Shown here piece after piece: positions 15,307 through 22,987 of a stretch of DNA of 40,526 nucleotides. The DNA comes from an uncultured Tessaracoccus sp. (GTDB lineage: Bacteria; Actinomycetota; Actinomycetes; Propionibacteriales; Propionibacteriaceae): contig NZ_CAMYPD010000024.1 in assembly GCF_947286155.1 (NCBI RefSeq), positions 1 to 40,526 of the forward strand, in the 5' to 3' direction. Within the stretch, counting starts at the first letter, position 1. Every line of letters begins with the position of its first letter. Position numbers and translations under genes: made by a program. Below the pieces are notes generated by a model. It was not told the DNA's origin. It saw only the letters and a program-made list of their open reading frames with translations, and did no database searches.

Positions 15307-15356
15307 AGATAGATCAAGTTCGTGGCGGGTAGACCAACCACGAACTTGATCTATCT
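15307..15356. repeat. AGATAGATCAAG palindrome, copy 2 (perfect)
   Basis: Arms at 15307-15325 and 15338-15356 are perfectly complementary over 19 nt with the loop CGGGTAGACCAA. It lies 13 nt beyond the encoded CCA of tRNA-Gly and directly abuts the broken hicA. In the minus direction it could act as a tRNA 3' structure, but no T-tract follows. Confidence 0.9.
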
Positions 15357-15358
15357 CA

Positions 15359-15384
15359 CCGCTTCGCATTGGAGCGGACGACGG
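15359..15384 (-). repeat. tRNA-Gly 3'-end repeat (intact copy)
   Basis: Resident copy of the 26-nt direct repeat also found at 14750-14775. It spans the tRNA 3' end, the encoded CCA and downstream flank. Confidence 0.75.
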
Positions 15385-15444
15385 GATTCGAACCCGCAAC
15401 ATTCAGCTTGGGAAGCTGACGCTCTACCGTTGAACTACGTCCGC
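15370..15444 (-). tRNA. tRNA-Gly (anticodon CCC)
   Basis: The minus strand folds as a cloverleaf: acceptor GCGGACG/CGTCCGC, D stem GTTC/GAGC, anticodon arm TCAGC-TTCCCAA-GCTGA with anticodon CCC, T arm GCGGG-TTCGAAT-CCCGT, discriminator T and an encoded CCA (15372-15370). It reads GGG codons. Its 3' end is duplicated at 14750-14775. Confidence 0.96.
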
Positions 15445-15519
15445 AGTATCTTCGACGCATCATCATAGCAGCGAAGCTGGAGACAGCAGACATGCCCTGC
15501 AAGCAGCGCGCACCCCGGC

Positions 15520-15525
15520 TAGGAT
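15520..15525 (+). promoter_or_regulatory. -10-like TAGGAT before the FAD/Fe-S oxidoreductase
   Basis: TAGGAT ends 7 nt before the GTG start at 15533; no ribosome site is present. This fits a leaderless transcript. Confidence 0.5.
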
Positions 15526-15532
15526 TTGGCCC

Positions 15533-18271
15533 GTGACCGAAGGGATGCTACGAAGCGCCGATCCGTTGACGCGGCTCGCGCTCTCGCATGATGCGTCCCG
15601 CTTCCTCGAGTTTCCCTCGGAAGTGGTGGTTGCATCCAGCCTCGACGACGTCCGCTCACTGTTCGCGGAAGCCCGGGAGCAGCGCCGTCGGCTCACACTG
15701 CGTGGCGGCGGCACGAGCCTCAGCGGGCAGGCCATCAGCGACGACATCCTCGTCGACGTGCGCCGCCGGTTCCGACACATTGAGGTGCTCGACGACGGCG
15801 AGCGGGTGCGCGCGGGCGCGGGGGCTACCGTCGCGGAGATCAATGCGCGGCTACGCCGCTACGGACGTCGGTTGGGCCCGGACCCGGTGAGCGGGCAATC
15901 CGCCACACTCGGTGGGGTCCTCGCCAACAACGCGACGGGACGAATGTTCGGCCTGTCGCAGGACGCGTTTCACACCGTGGAGTCGATGGTGGTGGTGCTC
16001 CCGAACGGGCGCGTCGTCGACACCGCGGCACCCGACGCCGACCTCGCCCTGAGTTGGGAAGAACCGACGGTCGCCGGCGGCCTCGCTATCCTTCGACGCC
16101 GCCTGCGCGAGGACCGGGACTCGCTCGCCACCATCGCTCGCCTGTGGTCGATGCGCAATGCGATGGGCTACCAACTCCGCGCGCTCACCGAGTTTTCCAA
16201 ACCATCCGCCATGATCCGGCAACTCATGGTGGGCAGCGAAGGCACGCTCGGTTTCATCGCCGAAGCCACCATGCGCACCGTCCCGGTGCTCCCCGTCCAC
16301 CGCGCAAGCCTCGCCATATTCCCCAGCCTCGACGACGCGGTCGAGGCCGCATCACGCCTCGCCGAACTGGGATTCGACGCCATCGAATTGTTCGACGTGG
16401 AGGCCCTCCGCGTGGCCCAGTCCCTGCCCGACGCGCTCCCCGACATCGTCGATCTCGAACTCGACGAACACGCAGCCCTCTGGCTGGAACTGTGCGACGA
16501 ATCCCCCGACGCGCTCGAGCAACGCCTGGCCAGCGTGAGGGACGCCGTCGCGGAACTTCCGGAGGTGTACGACGTCACCGACGAGGCCCCCAGCCGGCCG
16601 TTGTCGCACCTGTACCACGACGTGCACGTCGCCCTCGCGAAACGCCGCCCACCAGCGACGACGCTCGTCATGGAAGACTGCAGCGTGCCCCGCGAGCACA
16701 TCGTCGACACCATCCGCGAACTACGCAGACTCTTCGCCCGGTTCGGCATCCAGCAGCCCGCCATCACCGGGCACCTCACCGACTGCACGCTCCATTTCGT
16801 GTTCACGGAGCGTTTCTCGGTTGCCGATCGGCTTCGGAAGTACAAGCGCTTCATGGAGGCCTACGTCAAGCTCGTACTGGCTAAACAAGGCGTAGTCAAA
16901 GCGCAGTACGGCACCGGGCGCGCCATGGCGCCCTTCCTCGAACGACAGGTGGGCGTCGAACTCTACGAGTGCATGCGCGAGATCAAACACCTCTTCGACC
17001 CGTTCAACATCATGAACCGCGGAGTGATGTTCAACGATGCCCCCGACTCGCACCTCACCAATCTGAAGCTCATGCCGACGATCTCCGACGCCGTCGACCG
17101 CTGCATCGAGTGCGGGCTGTGCGAGCCGACGTGCCCGTCGGCCGAGCTCACGTTGACGCCACGGCAGCGCATTGTGCTCCAGCGCGAGATCGCCGCCCGC
17201 CAAGACGACACCGAGCTGCTCGAAGCGGTTGCCGAGAACTACCAGTACGCCGCCATCGACACCTGCTCCGCCGCAGGCATGTGCCAGGTGGCTTGCCCGC
17301 TCGGCATTGACACCGGCGAGCTCGTGCGACGCCAGCGCAGCGCGAGAACGACGGAGGCCAGCGAGCGCAGCTGGGACCGCGCCGCACGCAACTGGGGCCG
17401 CACGACGTCGCTCGTCTCGACGGCGATGTCGACGGCCAAGCGCATCCAGCCCGTCGCTCGATCCCTCATCGCGTTGGGGCGTAAACGCTACGGTGGCGAC
17501 AGCGTCTGGGCCTACTCCGACGATCTCACCGGCGGGTCGAAGGTGCGCAGGCGCCCCCGTCGCGAGCAAACCGCGGAGGATGCCGTCGCCGCGTACTTCC
17601 CCGGATGCCAGCAGACACTCCTCGGCGCGCCCAGCGAGGGCGTGTTCGACGCGTTCAACGTGTTGCGCATGCGTGCTGGAGTGGCCGTCACGCTGTTGAA
17701 CGCGTCGCGACTGTGTTGCGGCATCCCGTGGAGCAGCCGCGGCATGCGCCTCGGCGAGCAGACCATGACGGGGCAGGTGCGACGAGCCCTCGCGCCCCAC
17801 GCGAACCAGCCAGTCATCGTCGATTCCTCCGCCTGCACGCACGCCTTACAGGCGATGCTGCAGCCGTACTCGGAACCGTTGCCCGAGATCATCGACGTGG
17901 TCGACTTCGTCGCGACGACGATTCTGCCGAAGCTTACGATCGACGAGCGAATCGGCTCGCTGCTGCTCTACCCGTCGTGCGCCAATCACCACCTCGACAA
18001 CCTGGACGCGCTGCTCACCATCGCCCACGCCGTCGCCGACGAGGTCGTCATCCCGTCGACGTGGAACTGCTGCGGAGCGCACGGCGAACGCGGCTTGCTG
18101 CGCCCCGAGCTACCCACTGCGGCGACGCGGCTCGCCGTCGAGGACATCAAGGCGCGCACGTTCGACGCCTATGCATCCACGACGCTCACCTGCGAGGTGG
18201 CGATGAGTAGGGTCAGCGGCAAACCATTCGTGCATATCCTCGAAGTGCTGGCGTCCGTCTCGCGGGGCTAA
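15533..18271 (+). CDS. FAD-linked and Fe-S oxidoreductase (D-lactate/2-hydroxyacid dehydrogenase type)
   Basis: This 912-residue protein fuses a VAO-type FAD domain to a GlpC-like electron-transfer domain. The FAD part carries LRGGGTSLSGQA near residue 58, GATVAEINARLRRYGRRLGPDP near 100, and a C-terminal FAD-oxidase domain to about 500. Two cysteine clusters for [4Fe-4S] follow: CIECGLCEPTCPS near 524 and CSAAGMCQVACPLG near 580. Two CCG-type motifs come last (CCGIPWSSRG near 723; CCGAHGERG near 845). Such proteins oxidise D-lactate, glycolate or D-2-hydroxyglutarate at the membrane and reduce menaquinone. D-lactate is the likeliest substrate in a fermentative actinobacterium but is not proven. 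GTG at 15533 fits the leaderless pattern. Confidence 0.88.
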   Translation: MTEGMLRSADPLTRLALSHDASRFLEFPSEVVVASSLDDVRSLFAEAREQRRRLTLRGGGTSLSGQAISDDILVDVRRRFRHIEVLDDGERVRAGAGATVAEINARLRRYGRRLGPDPVSGQSATLGGVLANNATGRMFGLSQDAFHTVESMVVVLPNGRVVDTAAPDADLALSWEEPTVAGGLAILRRRLREDRDSLATIARLWSMRNAMGYQLRALTEFSKPSAMIRQLMVGSEGTLGFIAEATMRTVPVLPVHRASLAIFPSLDDAVEAASRLAELGFDAIELFDVEALRVAQSLPDALPDIVDLELDEHAALWLELCDESPDALEQRLASVRDAVAELPEVYDVTDEAPSRPLSHLYHDVHVALAKRRPPATTLVMEDCSVPREHIVDTIRELRRLFARFGIQQPAITGHLTDCTLHFVFTERFSVADRLRKYKRFMEAYVKLVLAKQGVVKAQYGTGRAMAPFLERQVGVELYECMREIKHLFDPFNIMNRGVMFNDAPDSHLTNLKLMPTISDAVDRCIECGLCEPTCPSAELTLTPRQRIVLQREIAARQDDTELLEAVAENYQYAAIDTCSAAGMCQVACPLGIDTGELVRRQRSARTTEASERSWDRAARNWGRTTSLVSTAMSTAKRIQPVARSLIALGRKRYGGDSVWAYSDDLTGGSKVRRRPRREQTAEDAVAAYFPGCQQTLLGAPSEGVFDAFNVLRMRAGVAVTLLNASRLCCGIPWSSRGMRLGEQTMTGQVRRALAPHANQPVIVDSSACTHALQAMLQPYSEPLPEIIDVVDFVATTILPKLTIDERIGSLLLYPSCANHHLDNLDALLTIAHAVADEVVIPSTWNCCGAHGERGLLRPELPTAATRLAVEDIKARTFDAYASTTLTCEVAMSRVSGKPFVHILEVLASVSRG

Positions 18272-18282
18272 TGCGTGCTCGT

Positions 18283-18288
18283 TAGGAT
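18283..18288 (+). promoter_or_regulatory. -10-like TAGGAT, leaderless start of the bPH2-ppgK set
   Basis: TAGGAT ends 6 nt before the ATG at 18295, in the short gap after the oxidoreductase stop. Confidence 0.5.
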
Positions 18289-18294
18289 GAACGC

Positions 18295-18804
18295 ATGCCT
18301 TCGATGGATCCCCTCTTTGCCCCTCCTACCGAGCAGTGGCAGCCGATTTCCCGCAAATATCTGACGGTAAAACTCATCAGCATCGCCATCAGCTGGACGA
18401 TCCTGGGCGGTGGCATGCTCGTCGGCGCGTACTTCGGTGCGGCTGCGGCTGAGATGCCGTGGATCTTCTGGGTGACGCTAGTGGGCGTGCTCGCGCTCAT
18501 CATCTGGCGGTTCGTCCGCGCGCCCCGGGTATGGAAGCGCTGGGGCTACGCCGAGCGCGACGAGGATGTGTACGTCACGCAGGGCCTGTGGCAGCGCCAG
18601 CTCACCTGCGTGCCCTACGGGCGCATGCAGCTCGTCGAGGTAACCTCTGGCCCCATTGAACGCATGTTCGGCCTAGCCAGCGTGCGGATGGTGACGGCTT
18701 CGTCGACGGGCAGCATCAGCATCCCCGGCCTCGACCGCGAGGCGGCTGAGGCGATCCGCGACCGCTTCATCAACCGCGGCCAACACCTGCGGGCGGGCAT
18801 CTGA
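18295..18804 (+). CDS. bPH2-domain membrane protein (YdbS-like)
   Basis: The 169-residue protein has two membrane helices (about 30-50 and 55-72) followed by one bacterial PH-like domain (bPH2, formerly DUF304): WGYAERDEDVYVTQGLWQRQLTCVPYGRMQLVEVTSGPIERMFGLASVRMVTASSTG. The B. subtilis homologue YdbS pairs with YdbT, exactly as here. The role is unknown; the fold suggests a membrane scaffold. The stop overlaps the start of the next gene (TGATG). Confidence 0.85.
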   Translation: MPSMDPLFAPPTEQWQPISRKYLTVKLISIAISWTILGGGMLVGAYFGAAAAEMPWIFWVTLVGVLALIIWRFVRAPRVWKRWGYAERDEDVYVTQGLWQRQLTCVPYGRMQLVEVTSGPIERMFGLASVRMVTASSTGSISIPGLDREAAEAIRDRFINRGQHLRAGI

Positions 18805-20207
18805 TGTCGCAACCGTTCTCCGACGCTCCCTCCCCCACCCTCGGCGCACCCCACGCTCGGGCGCCCCGCAAGGTGGAGCGCCCGTCGCCCCTCACCGGGC
18901 TCGTCAACGCCTGGCTGGTCGCCGTCGCCGTCGTCGGCTTCATCATCAACATGATCATCCAGGAAGAGATCAAGCTGGATGAGACGCCCATGCTGATCCT
19001 GTGGATCGTCCTCGGCGGCATCGCCCTCGTCGCCGTGCTCGCGCTGCTCATTGGATTCATCCAGTGGCGCACCACGACATTCGTCGTCGACGACGAGTTC
19101 CGCATCGAGAAGCGCTTCATTTCGACGTCGACAACCCGCATCGACTTCACCAAGGTGCAGTCGGTGGACATCACCCGGCCCATCGTCGCGCGGCTGCTCG
19201 GCCTCGCGGAGGTGAAGATCGACGTCGGCGGCGAGGGCGGCCAGGCGCTTCGCTACCTCAAACTCGATCGCGCGGAAGCCATGCGTGACACCCTCCTGGC
19301 CCGCATGGAGCACGACGAGCAACCCACCGCTACCCCCGACGGGGCACCCGCCCAGCCCGGCGGCGCCGTCGAGGAAGTGGTGTACAAGGCGCAGACCGGC
19401 AACATCGTGCTGGGTGCGTTCCTGTCGTACGGGTTCGGGGTCACGCTAACGGTGCTGATTTTGTTGATCATCACGCTGGGCCCATTCGGTGTGTTGGCTG
19501 GTCTCGGCTGGCTGTGGCTGACGGTGCTCGCTGTGATCTGGCAGATTCCGAAAGCGCTGCTGAAGTACTGGGACTTCACCATCGTGCGCACCCGCAAGGG
19601 GCTGCGCATTCAACAGGGCGCGCTCACCCGCGTGCAGACCACGCTGCGACCAGCTCGCGTGCAGACCGTTTCCCTGCATCAGTCGCTGTTTATGCGCTGG
19701 GCGGGGTTGGTGAGCGTCAAGATCTCGGTGCTTGGCAACCAGGCTGCCGCATCCGAGGAGCAGACCAACGACGGTATCGACATGGTCATGCCGTTCGGGA
19801 AATTCGACGAGGCCCGGCACGTCATCGCGCTGTTTTGGCCCGACGTCGACCCCACGGCCTTCACGTGGTGGAAGCAGTCGCCGCGCGGTCGCTGGCTGAC
19901 GTGGTTCGGGCAGCGCTGGTTCGCCGTCGAACATTCCGCCATCGCGCAGCGTCGAGCACTGCTCAGCGACGACGTAGAGATCGTTCCGCACGCCCGGGTG
20001 CAGGGGCTGGGGATCTCGCAGGGGCCGCTCCAGCGTCTCGCGAAGGTGGCGAGTGTGCAGGTGCAGGTGATCGACGGCGCCCCCGACGTGAGCATCTCGC
20101 ACCTCGAGCCGGGGCACGCCCGCCAGTTGTTCCACGACGAACTGCAGCGCTCGTGCGCAGCCCGGCGAGCGAACGCCCAGCAGGTACCCGGTACAGTGCT
20201 GCCATGA
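18804..20207 (+). CDS. bPH2-domain membrane protein (YdbT-like)
   Basis: 467 residues: membrane helices near 33-50 and 65-88, a first bPH2 domain (RTTTFVVDDEFRIEKRFISTSTTRIDFTKVQSVDITRPIVARLLGLAEVKIDVGG), two more helices near 195-250, and further bPH2 domains (KYWDFTIVRTRKGLRIQQGALTRVQTTLRPARVQTV; and one ending near residue 440). This is the multi-domain partner of the preceding YdbS-like protein. Start and stop both overlap neighbours, so it sits in the middle of a three-gene coupled set ending in ppgK. Function is unknown. Confidence 0.85.
   Translation: MSQPFSDAPSPTLGAPHARAPRKVERPSPLTGLVNAWLVAVAVVGFIINMIIQEEIKLDETPMLILWIVLGGIALVAVLALLIGFIQWRTTTFVVDDEFRIEKRFISTSTTRIDFTKVQSVDITRPIVARLLGLAEVKIDVGGEGGQALRYLKLDRAEAMRDTLLARMEHDEQPTATPDGAPAQPGGAVEEVVYKAQTGNIVLGAFLSYGFGVTLTVLILLIITLGPFGVLAGLGWLWLTVLAVIWQIPKALLKYWDFTIVRTRKGLRIQQGALTRVQTTLRPARVQTVSLHQSLFMRWAGLVSVKISVLGNQAAASEEQTNDGIDMVMPFGKFDEARHVIALFWPDVDPTAFTWWKQSPRGRWLTWFGQRWFAVEHSAIAQRRALLSDDVEIVPHARVQGLGISQGPLQRLAKVASVQVQVIDGAPDVSISHLEPGHARQLFHDELQRSCAARRANAQQVPGTVLP
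20192..20197 (+). promoter_or_regulatory. -10-like TACAGT inside the 3' end of the YdbT-like gene
   Basis: TACAGT ends 6 nt before the ppgK ATG. It could give ppgK its own leaderless transcript in addition to read-through from the upstream pair. Confidence 0.4.
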
Positions 20208-20974
20208 GCAGCATTTTCTTGGGCATCGATATTGGCGGTTCGGGCATCAAGGGCGCCCCTGTTGACCTCACCACTGGTGAACTGACGCAGAGCCGTCTGC
20301 GTATTCCGACACCCGAGAAGTCGACGCCGAAGAACGTTGGCGATGTGATCGGTGAAATCATTGACCACTTCACCCCCACCATCGGCGATGTGCCCGTGGG
20401 CATCACCTTCCCTGCACCGGTGGTGCACGGCGTGATTCCGTTCATCGCGAACTTGCACCAAAAGTGGGCAGGGCTGAATGCCGACGAGTTCCTCACCGAA
20501 CGCCTGGGGCGGAACATCACGCTGGTGAACGACGCGGACGCCGCCGGCCTCGCGGAGGTGCGGTTTGGCGCGGCGAAGAATCACCAGGGGGTGGTGATTG
20601 TGACCACGCTCGGTACGGGCATCGGATCGGCGATCATCCACCGCGGTGTGCTCGTGCCGAACTCGGAGCTCGGCCACCTCGAGATCGACGGGTACGAAGC
20701 AGAGAAGCGCGCGGCGTCGTCAATTAAGGATAAGGAGGGGCTCTCCTACAAAGACTGGACGAAGCGCCTGCACCGCTACTACTCGCACGTCGAGATGTTG
20801 TTCTCCCCTGACCTGTTTGTCATCGGGGGCGGCGTCTCGAAGGATTGGGACAAGTTCGGCCCGAACCTCGACATCAAAACCCCCGCCGTGCCCGCGGTGT
20901 TGCGCAACCAGGCGGGCATCATCGGCGCGGCGATGGCCGCCGCCGACGCGCAAATCCATCCCGAGGACCACTAG
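20204..20974 (+). CDS. ppgK: Polyphosphate glucokinase
   Basis: Phosphorylates glucose to glucose-6-phosphate using inorganic polyphosphate (usually also ATP), an enzyme typical of actinobacteria. The 256-residue length and ROK-type motifs fit: IDIGGSGIKGA (phosphate 1, residues 9-19), VNDADAAGLAEVRFGA (catalytic Asp, near 109), VTTLGTGIGSAII (phosphate 2, near 132) and LGHLEIDG. The PPGK-specific stretch near the end (YYSHVEMLFSPDLFVIGGGVSKDWDKF) is also present. It overlaps the YdbT-like gene by ATGA. Pgi in this window (25843-27516) handles its product. A cluster of repeats follows its stop. Confidence 0.95.
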   Translation: MSSIFLGIDIGGSGIKGAPVDLTTGELTQSRLRIPTPEKSTPKNVGDVIGEIIDHFTPTIGDVPVGITFPAPVVHGVIPFIANLHQKWAGLNADEFLTERLGRNITLVNDADAAGLAEVRFGAAKNHQGVVIVTTLGTGIGSAIIHRGVLVPNSELGHLEIDGYEAEKRAASSIKDKEGLSYKDWTKRLHRYYSHVEMLFSPDLFVIGGGVSKDWDKFGPNLDIKTPAVPAVLRNQAGIIGAAMAAADAQIHPEDH

Positions 20975-21011
20975 CCGGCGCTGCCTCCCGGTGGTTGGCC
21001 CGTACGCGCCC

Positions 21012-21051
21012 GGTGGTTGAGTAGCGAGCGAAGCTCGCGTATCGAAACCAC
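21012..21051 (+). repeat. TGGTTTCGA repeat, copy 3 (inverted)
   Basis: GGTGGTTGAGTAGCGAGCG...CGCTCGC-like stem...GTATCGAAACCAC. It is one of four copies in the 313-nt gene-free gap between the convergent ppgK and argS genes. Confidence 0.75.
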
Positions 21052-21060
21052 ATCCGCTTA

Positions 21061-21102
21061 GGTGGCAGATTGCCGCCCATCTTTGGGCGCCAATCTGCCA
21101 CT
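21061..21102. repeat. Long intergenic palindrome 2
   Basis: Arms at 21061-21079 and 21084-21102 (19 nt, two mismatches, each built on GGCAGATTG and CGCCCA) with a 4-nt loop. It is embedded among copies of the TGGTTTCGA family between convergent genes. Confidence 0.8.
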
Positions 21103-21116
21103 GAAGCTCACGGCGC

Positions 21117-21155
21117 ATGATTTCGACACGCTGCCTTCGGCAGCGGCTCAATCAT
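21117..21155 (-). repeat. TGGTTTCGA repeat, copy 4
   Basis: ATGATTTCGACACGCTGCC-TTC-GGCAGCGGCTCAATCAT: the ends pair (ATGAT/ATCAT) and the middle CGCTGCC/GGCAGCG forms a stem. Confidence 0.7.
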
Positions 21156-21172
21156 CGGATGCCATCAGTCAG

Positions 21173-21209
21173 GTGGTTGAGTAGCGCCGTAGGCGCGTAT
21201 CGAAACCAC
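21173..21209 (+). repeat. TGGTTTCGA repeat, copy 5 (inverted)
   Basis: GTGGTTGAGTAGCGCC-GTA-GGCGCGTATCGAAACCAC, the clearest version of the consensus in this gap. Confidence 0.75.
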
Positions 21210-21213
21210 ACCG

Positions 21214-21246
21214 CATCTCGATACGGGCCTTCGGCCCTACTCGATG
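21214..21246 (-). repeat. TGGTTTCGA repeat, copy 6 (short)
   Basis: CATCTCGATACGGGCC-TTC-GGCCCTACTCGATG, immediately after copy 5 in opposite orientation. Confidence 0.65.
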
Positions 21247-21287
21247 GCCAGAGGTGCGGCGACCGATGAACAGCCGCCCCAACGGGC

Positions 21288-22922
21288 TCACATCCGGTCG
21301 GGAGCATCGATGCCGAGGAGGTCCAGGCCGGAAGCGAGCACCCGTCTCGTGGTGTCGCACAGCGCGAGACGCGACGCGCGCACGTCGCCGTCGCTCTTCA
21401 TCACCGGGCACTGCTCGTAGAACGTCGAAAACGCACCCGCAAGCTCGTACAAGTAGCTACACAGCTTGTGGGGTGTGAGCTCGGCGGCCACCTCGTCGAC
21501 GACTTCCCCAAACCGCGTGAGCAGGAGCGCGAGCTGCTGCTCAGCGGGCTCGGTCAGCAGCGTGACTGCCCCGTGCCCGATGCCCTCGGCCTCAGCCTTG
21601 CGCAGAATCTGGCAGATGCGCGCGTGCGCGTACTGCAGATAGGGGCCGGTGTCGCCGTTGGTTTGCACCATGCGTTCGGCGGAAAACACGTAGTCCTTCT
21701 GCAGTCCGTTCGACAGATCGGCGTACTTAATGGCCGCGAGCGCAATGTTCGGGGCGGCCTGTTCTTCGGCGGCATCGAGCAGCGACGACAGCGTCGCGGC
21801 AGACCCGTCGCGGGTCTTGAACGGCTTTCCATCCTCGCCGAGCACCATGCCGTAGCCGACGTGCTCGGCGATGATGTCGTCGGGGAGGAATCCCACCTTG
21901 CGCGCGACGGCGAACACCTGACGGAAGTGCCCCGCCTGGCGGGCGTCGGTGACATAAATGATGCGGTCGGCGTGGAGCTCGTTGACGCGACGACGAATCG
22001 CGGCCAAGTCGGTGGTGGCGTAGCCGTACCCGCCGTCGGATTTCCGCACGATCATGGGCGCGTCGATGCCCTCGACGAACACGCACAATGCGCCGTCGTC
22101 GATCACGGCCTCGCCCGATTCCTCGAGTTCCTTCACGAGCACGGGAAGGTCGTCGTTGTAGGTGGACTCGCCGGCGAGATCATCGTCGGTGAGGAGCACA
22201 TTCAGCCGGTCGTAAGCCTCGTTGAAGGCAGGCTTCGAGATGTCGACGAGCTGGCGCCAAATCGACAGCGACTCCTCGTCGCCGCCCTGGAACAGCGCGA
22301 CGCGGGCGCGGGCTTTCGTCGCGAACGCTTCGTCGTCCTTGAAGTGCGCCGCAGCGCGCTTGTAGAGCGCGTCGGCTTCCGACAATGTGAGCTGACTTGC
22401 GTCGATGCCCTCGAACAGCACTTGCTCGATGAGCATGCCGAACTGTGTGCCCCAGTCGCCGATGTGGTTTTGCGCGATCACGACGTGGCCGAGCGCGCGG
22501 AAGACGCGGTTGAAGCAGTCGCCGATGATCGTCGTGCGCAGGTGCCCGACGTGCATCTGCTTCGCGACGTTCGGCGCCGAGTAGTCGATCACGATGCGCT
22601 GGGGGTGATCCGTGACGCTCAGCCCGTGGTTCGGATCTTCGAGGATCTCCGTCGCTGCCGCCGCCAGCACCTCAGGGCGCAGCCGGAAGTTGATGAATCC
22701 CGGCCCGGCGATCTCCAAAGGCTCGCAGAGGTCGGATACATCGAGCTGCTCGACAAGGCTAGCGGCGACGTCGCGTGGCGGCTTCCCCTCCTGCTTCGCC
22801 AGACGCAGGGCCACGTTCGACTGGAAGTGCCCAAACTGGGGTTTGGTGGCGGGGCGCATTTCGGGATCGACGCCCGTGATCGCGCGCAGGCGAGCATCGA
22901 GCTGTGCAGGCAAGGATTCCAT
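21288..22922 (-). CDS. argS: Arginyl-tRNA synthetase
   Basis: Class I synthetase charging tRNA-Arg. The 544 residues include the N-terminal additional domain, the HIGH motif as HVGH (residues 124-127, within SAPNVAKQMHVGHLRTTIIGD), the HIGH-follow-on GDWGTQFGMLI, the arginine-binding region VTDARQAGHFRQVF, and a DALR-type anticodon-binding domain ending LLGIDAPDRM. A canonical KMSKS is not seen (KTRDGSAATLSSLL occupies that place), which is normal for many ArgRS. ATG at 22922 is chosen because the product then starts ESLPAQLDARLRAI, as family members do; a longer frame extends into the ugd promoter. It is divergent from ugd, 65 nt apart. Confidence 0.95.
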   Translation of the reverse strand: MESLPAQLDARLRAITGVDPEMRPATKPQFGHFQSNVALRLAKQEGKPPRDVAASLVEQLDVSDLCEPLEIAGPGFINFRLRPEVLAAAATEILEDPNHGLSVTDHPQRIVIDYSAPNVAKQMHVGHLRTTIIGDCFNRVFRALGHVVIAQNHIGDWGTQFGMLIEQVLFEGIDASQLTLSEADALYKRAAAHFKDDEAFATKARARVALFQGGDEESLSIWRQLVDISKPAFNEAYDRLNVLLTDDDLAGESTYNDDLPVLVKELEESGEAVIDDGALCVFVEGIDAPMIVRKSDGGYGYATTDLAAIRRRVNELHADRIIYVTDARQAGHFRQVFAVARKVGFLPDDIIAEHVGYGMVLGEDGKPFKTRDGSAATLSSLLDAAEEQAAPNIALAAIKYADLSNGLQKDYVFSAERMVQTNGDTGPYLQYAHARICQILRKAEAEGIGHGAVTLLTEPAEQQLALLLTRFGEVVDEVAAELTPHKLCSYLYELAGAFSTFYEQCPVMKSDGDVRASRLALCDTTRRVLASGLDLLGIDAPDRM

Positions 22923-22974
22923 GCCGGCTATTCTGGCACCGACAAGGCGCCACGCCCAATGCCGCCCACGCCGG

Positions 22975-22980
22975 TAGAGT
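22975..22980 (+). promoter_or_regulatory. -10-like TAGAGT, leaderless start of ugd
   Basis: TAGAGT ends 7 nt before the ugd ATG within the divergent argS-ugd gap. Confidence 0.5.
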
Positions 22981-22987
22981 GCAGGGT

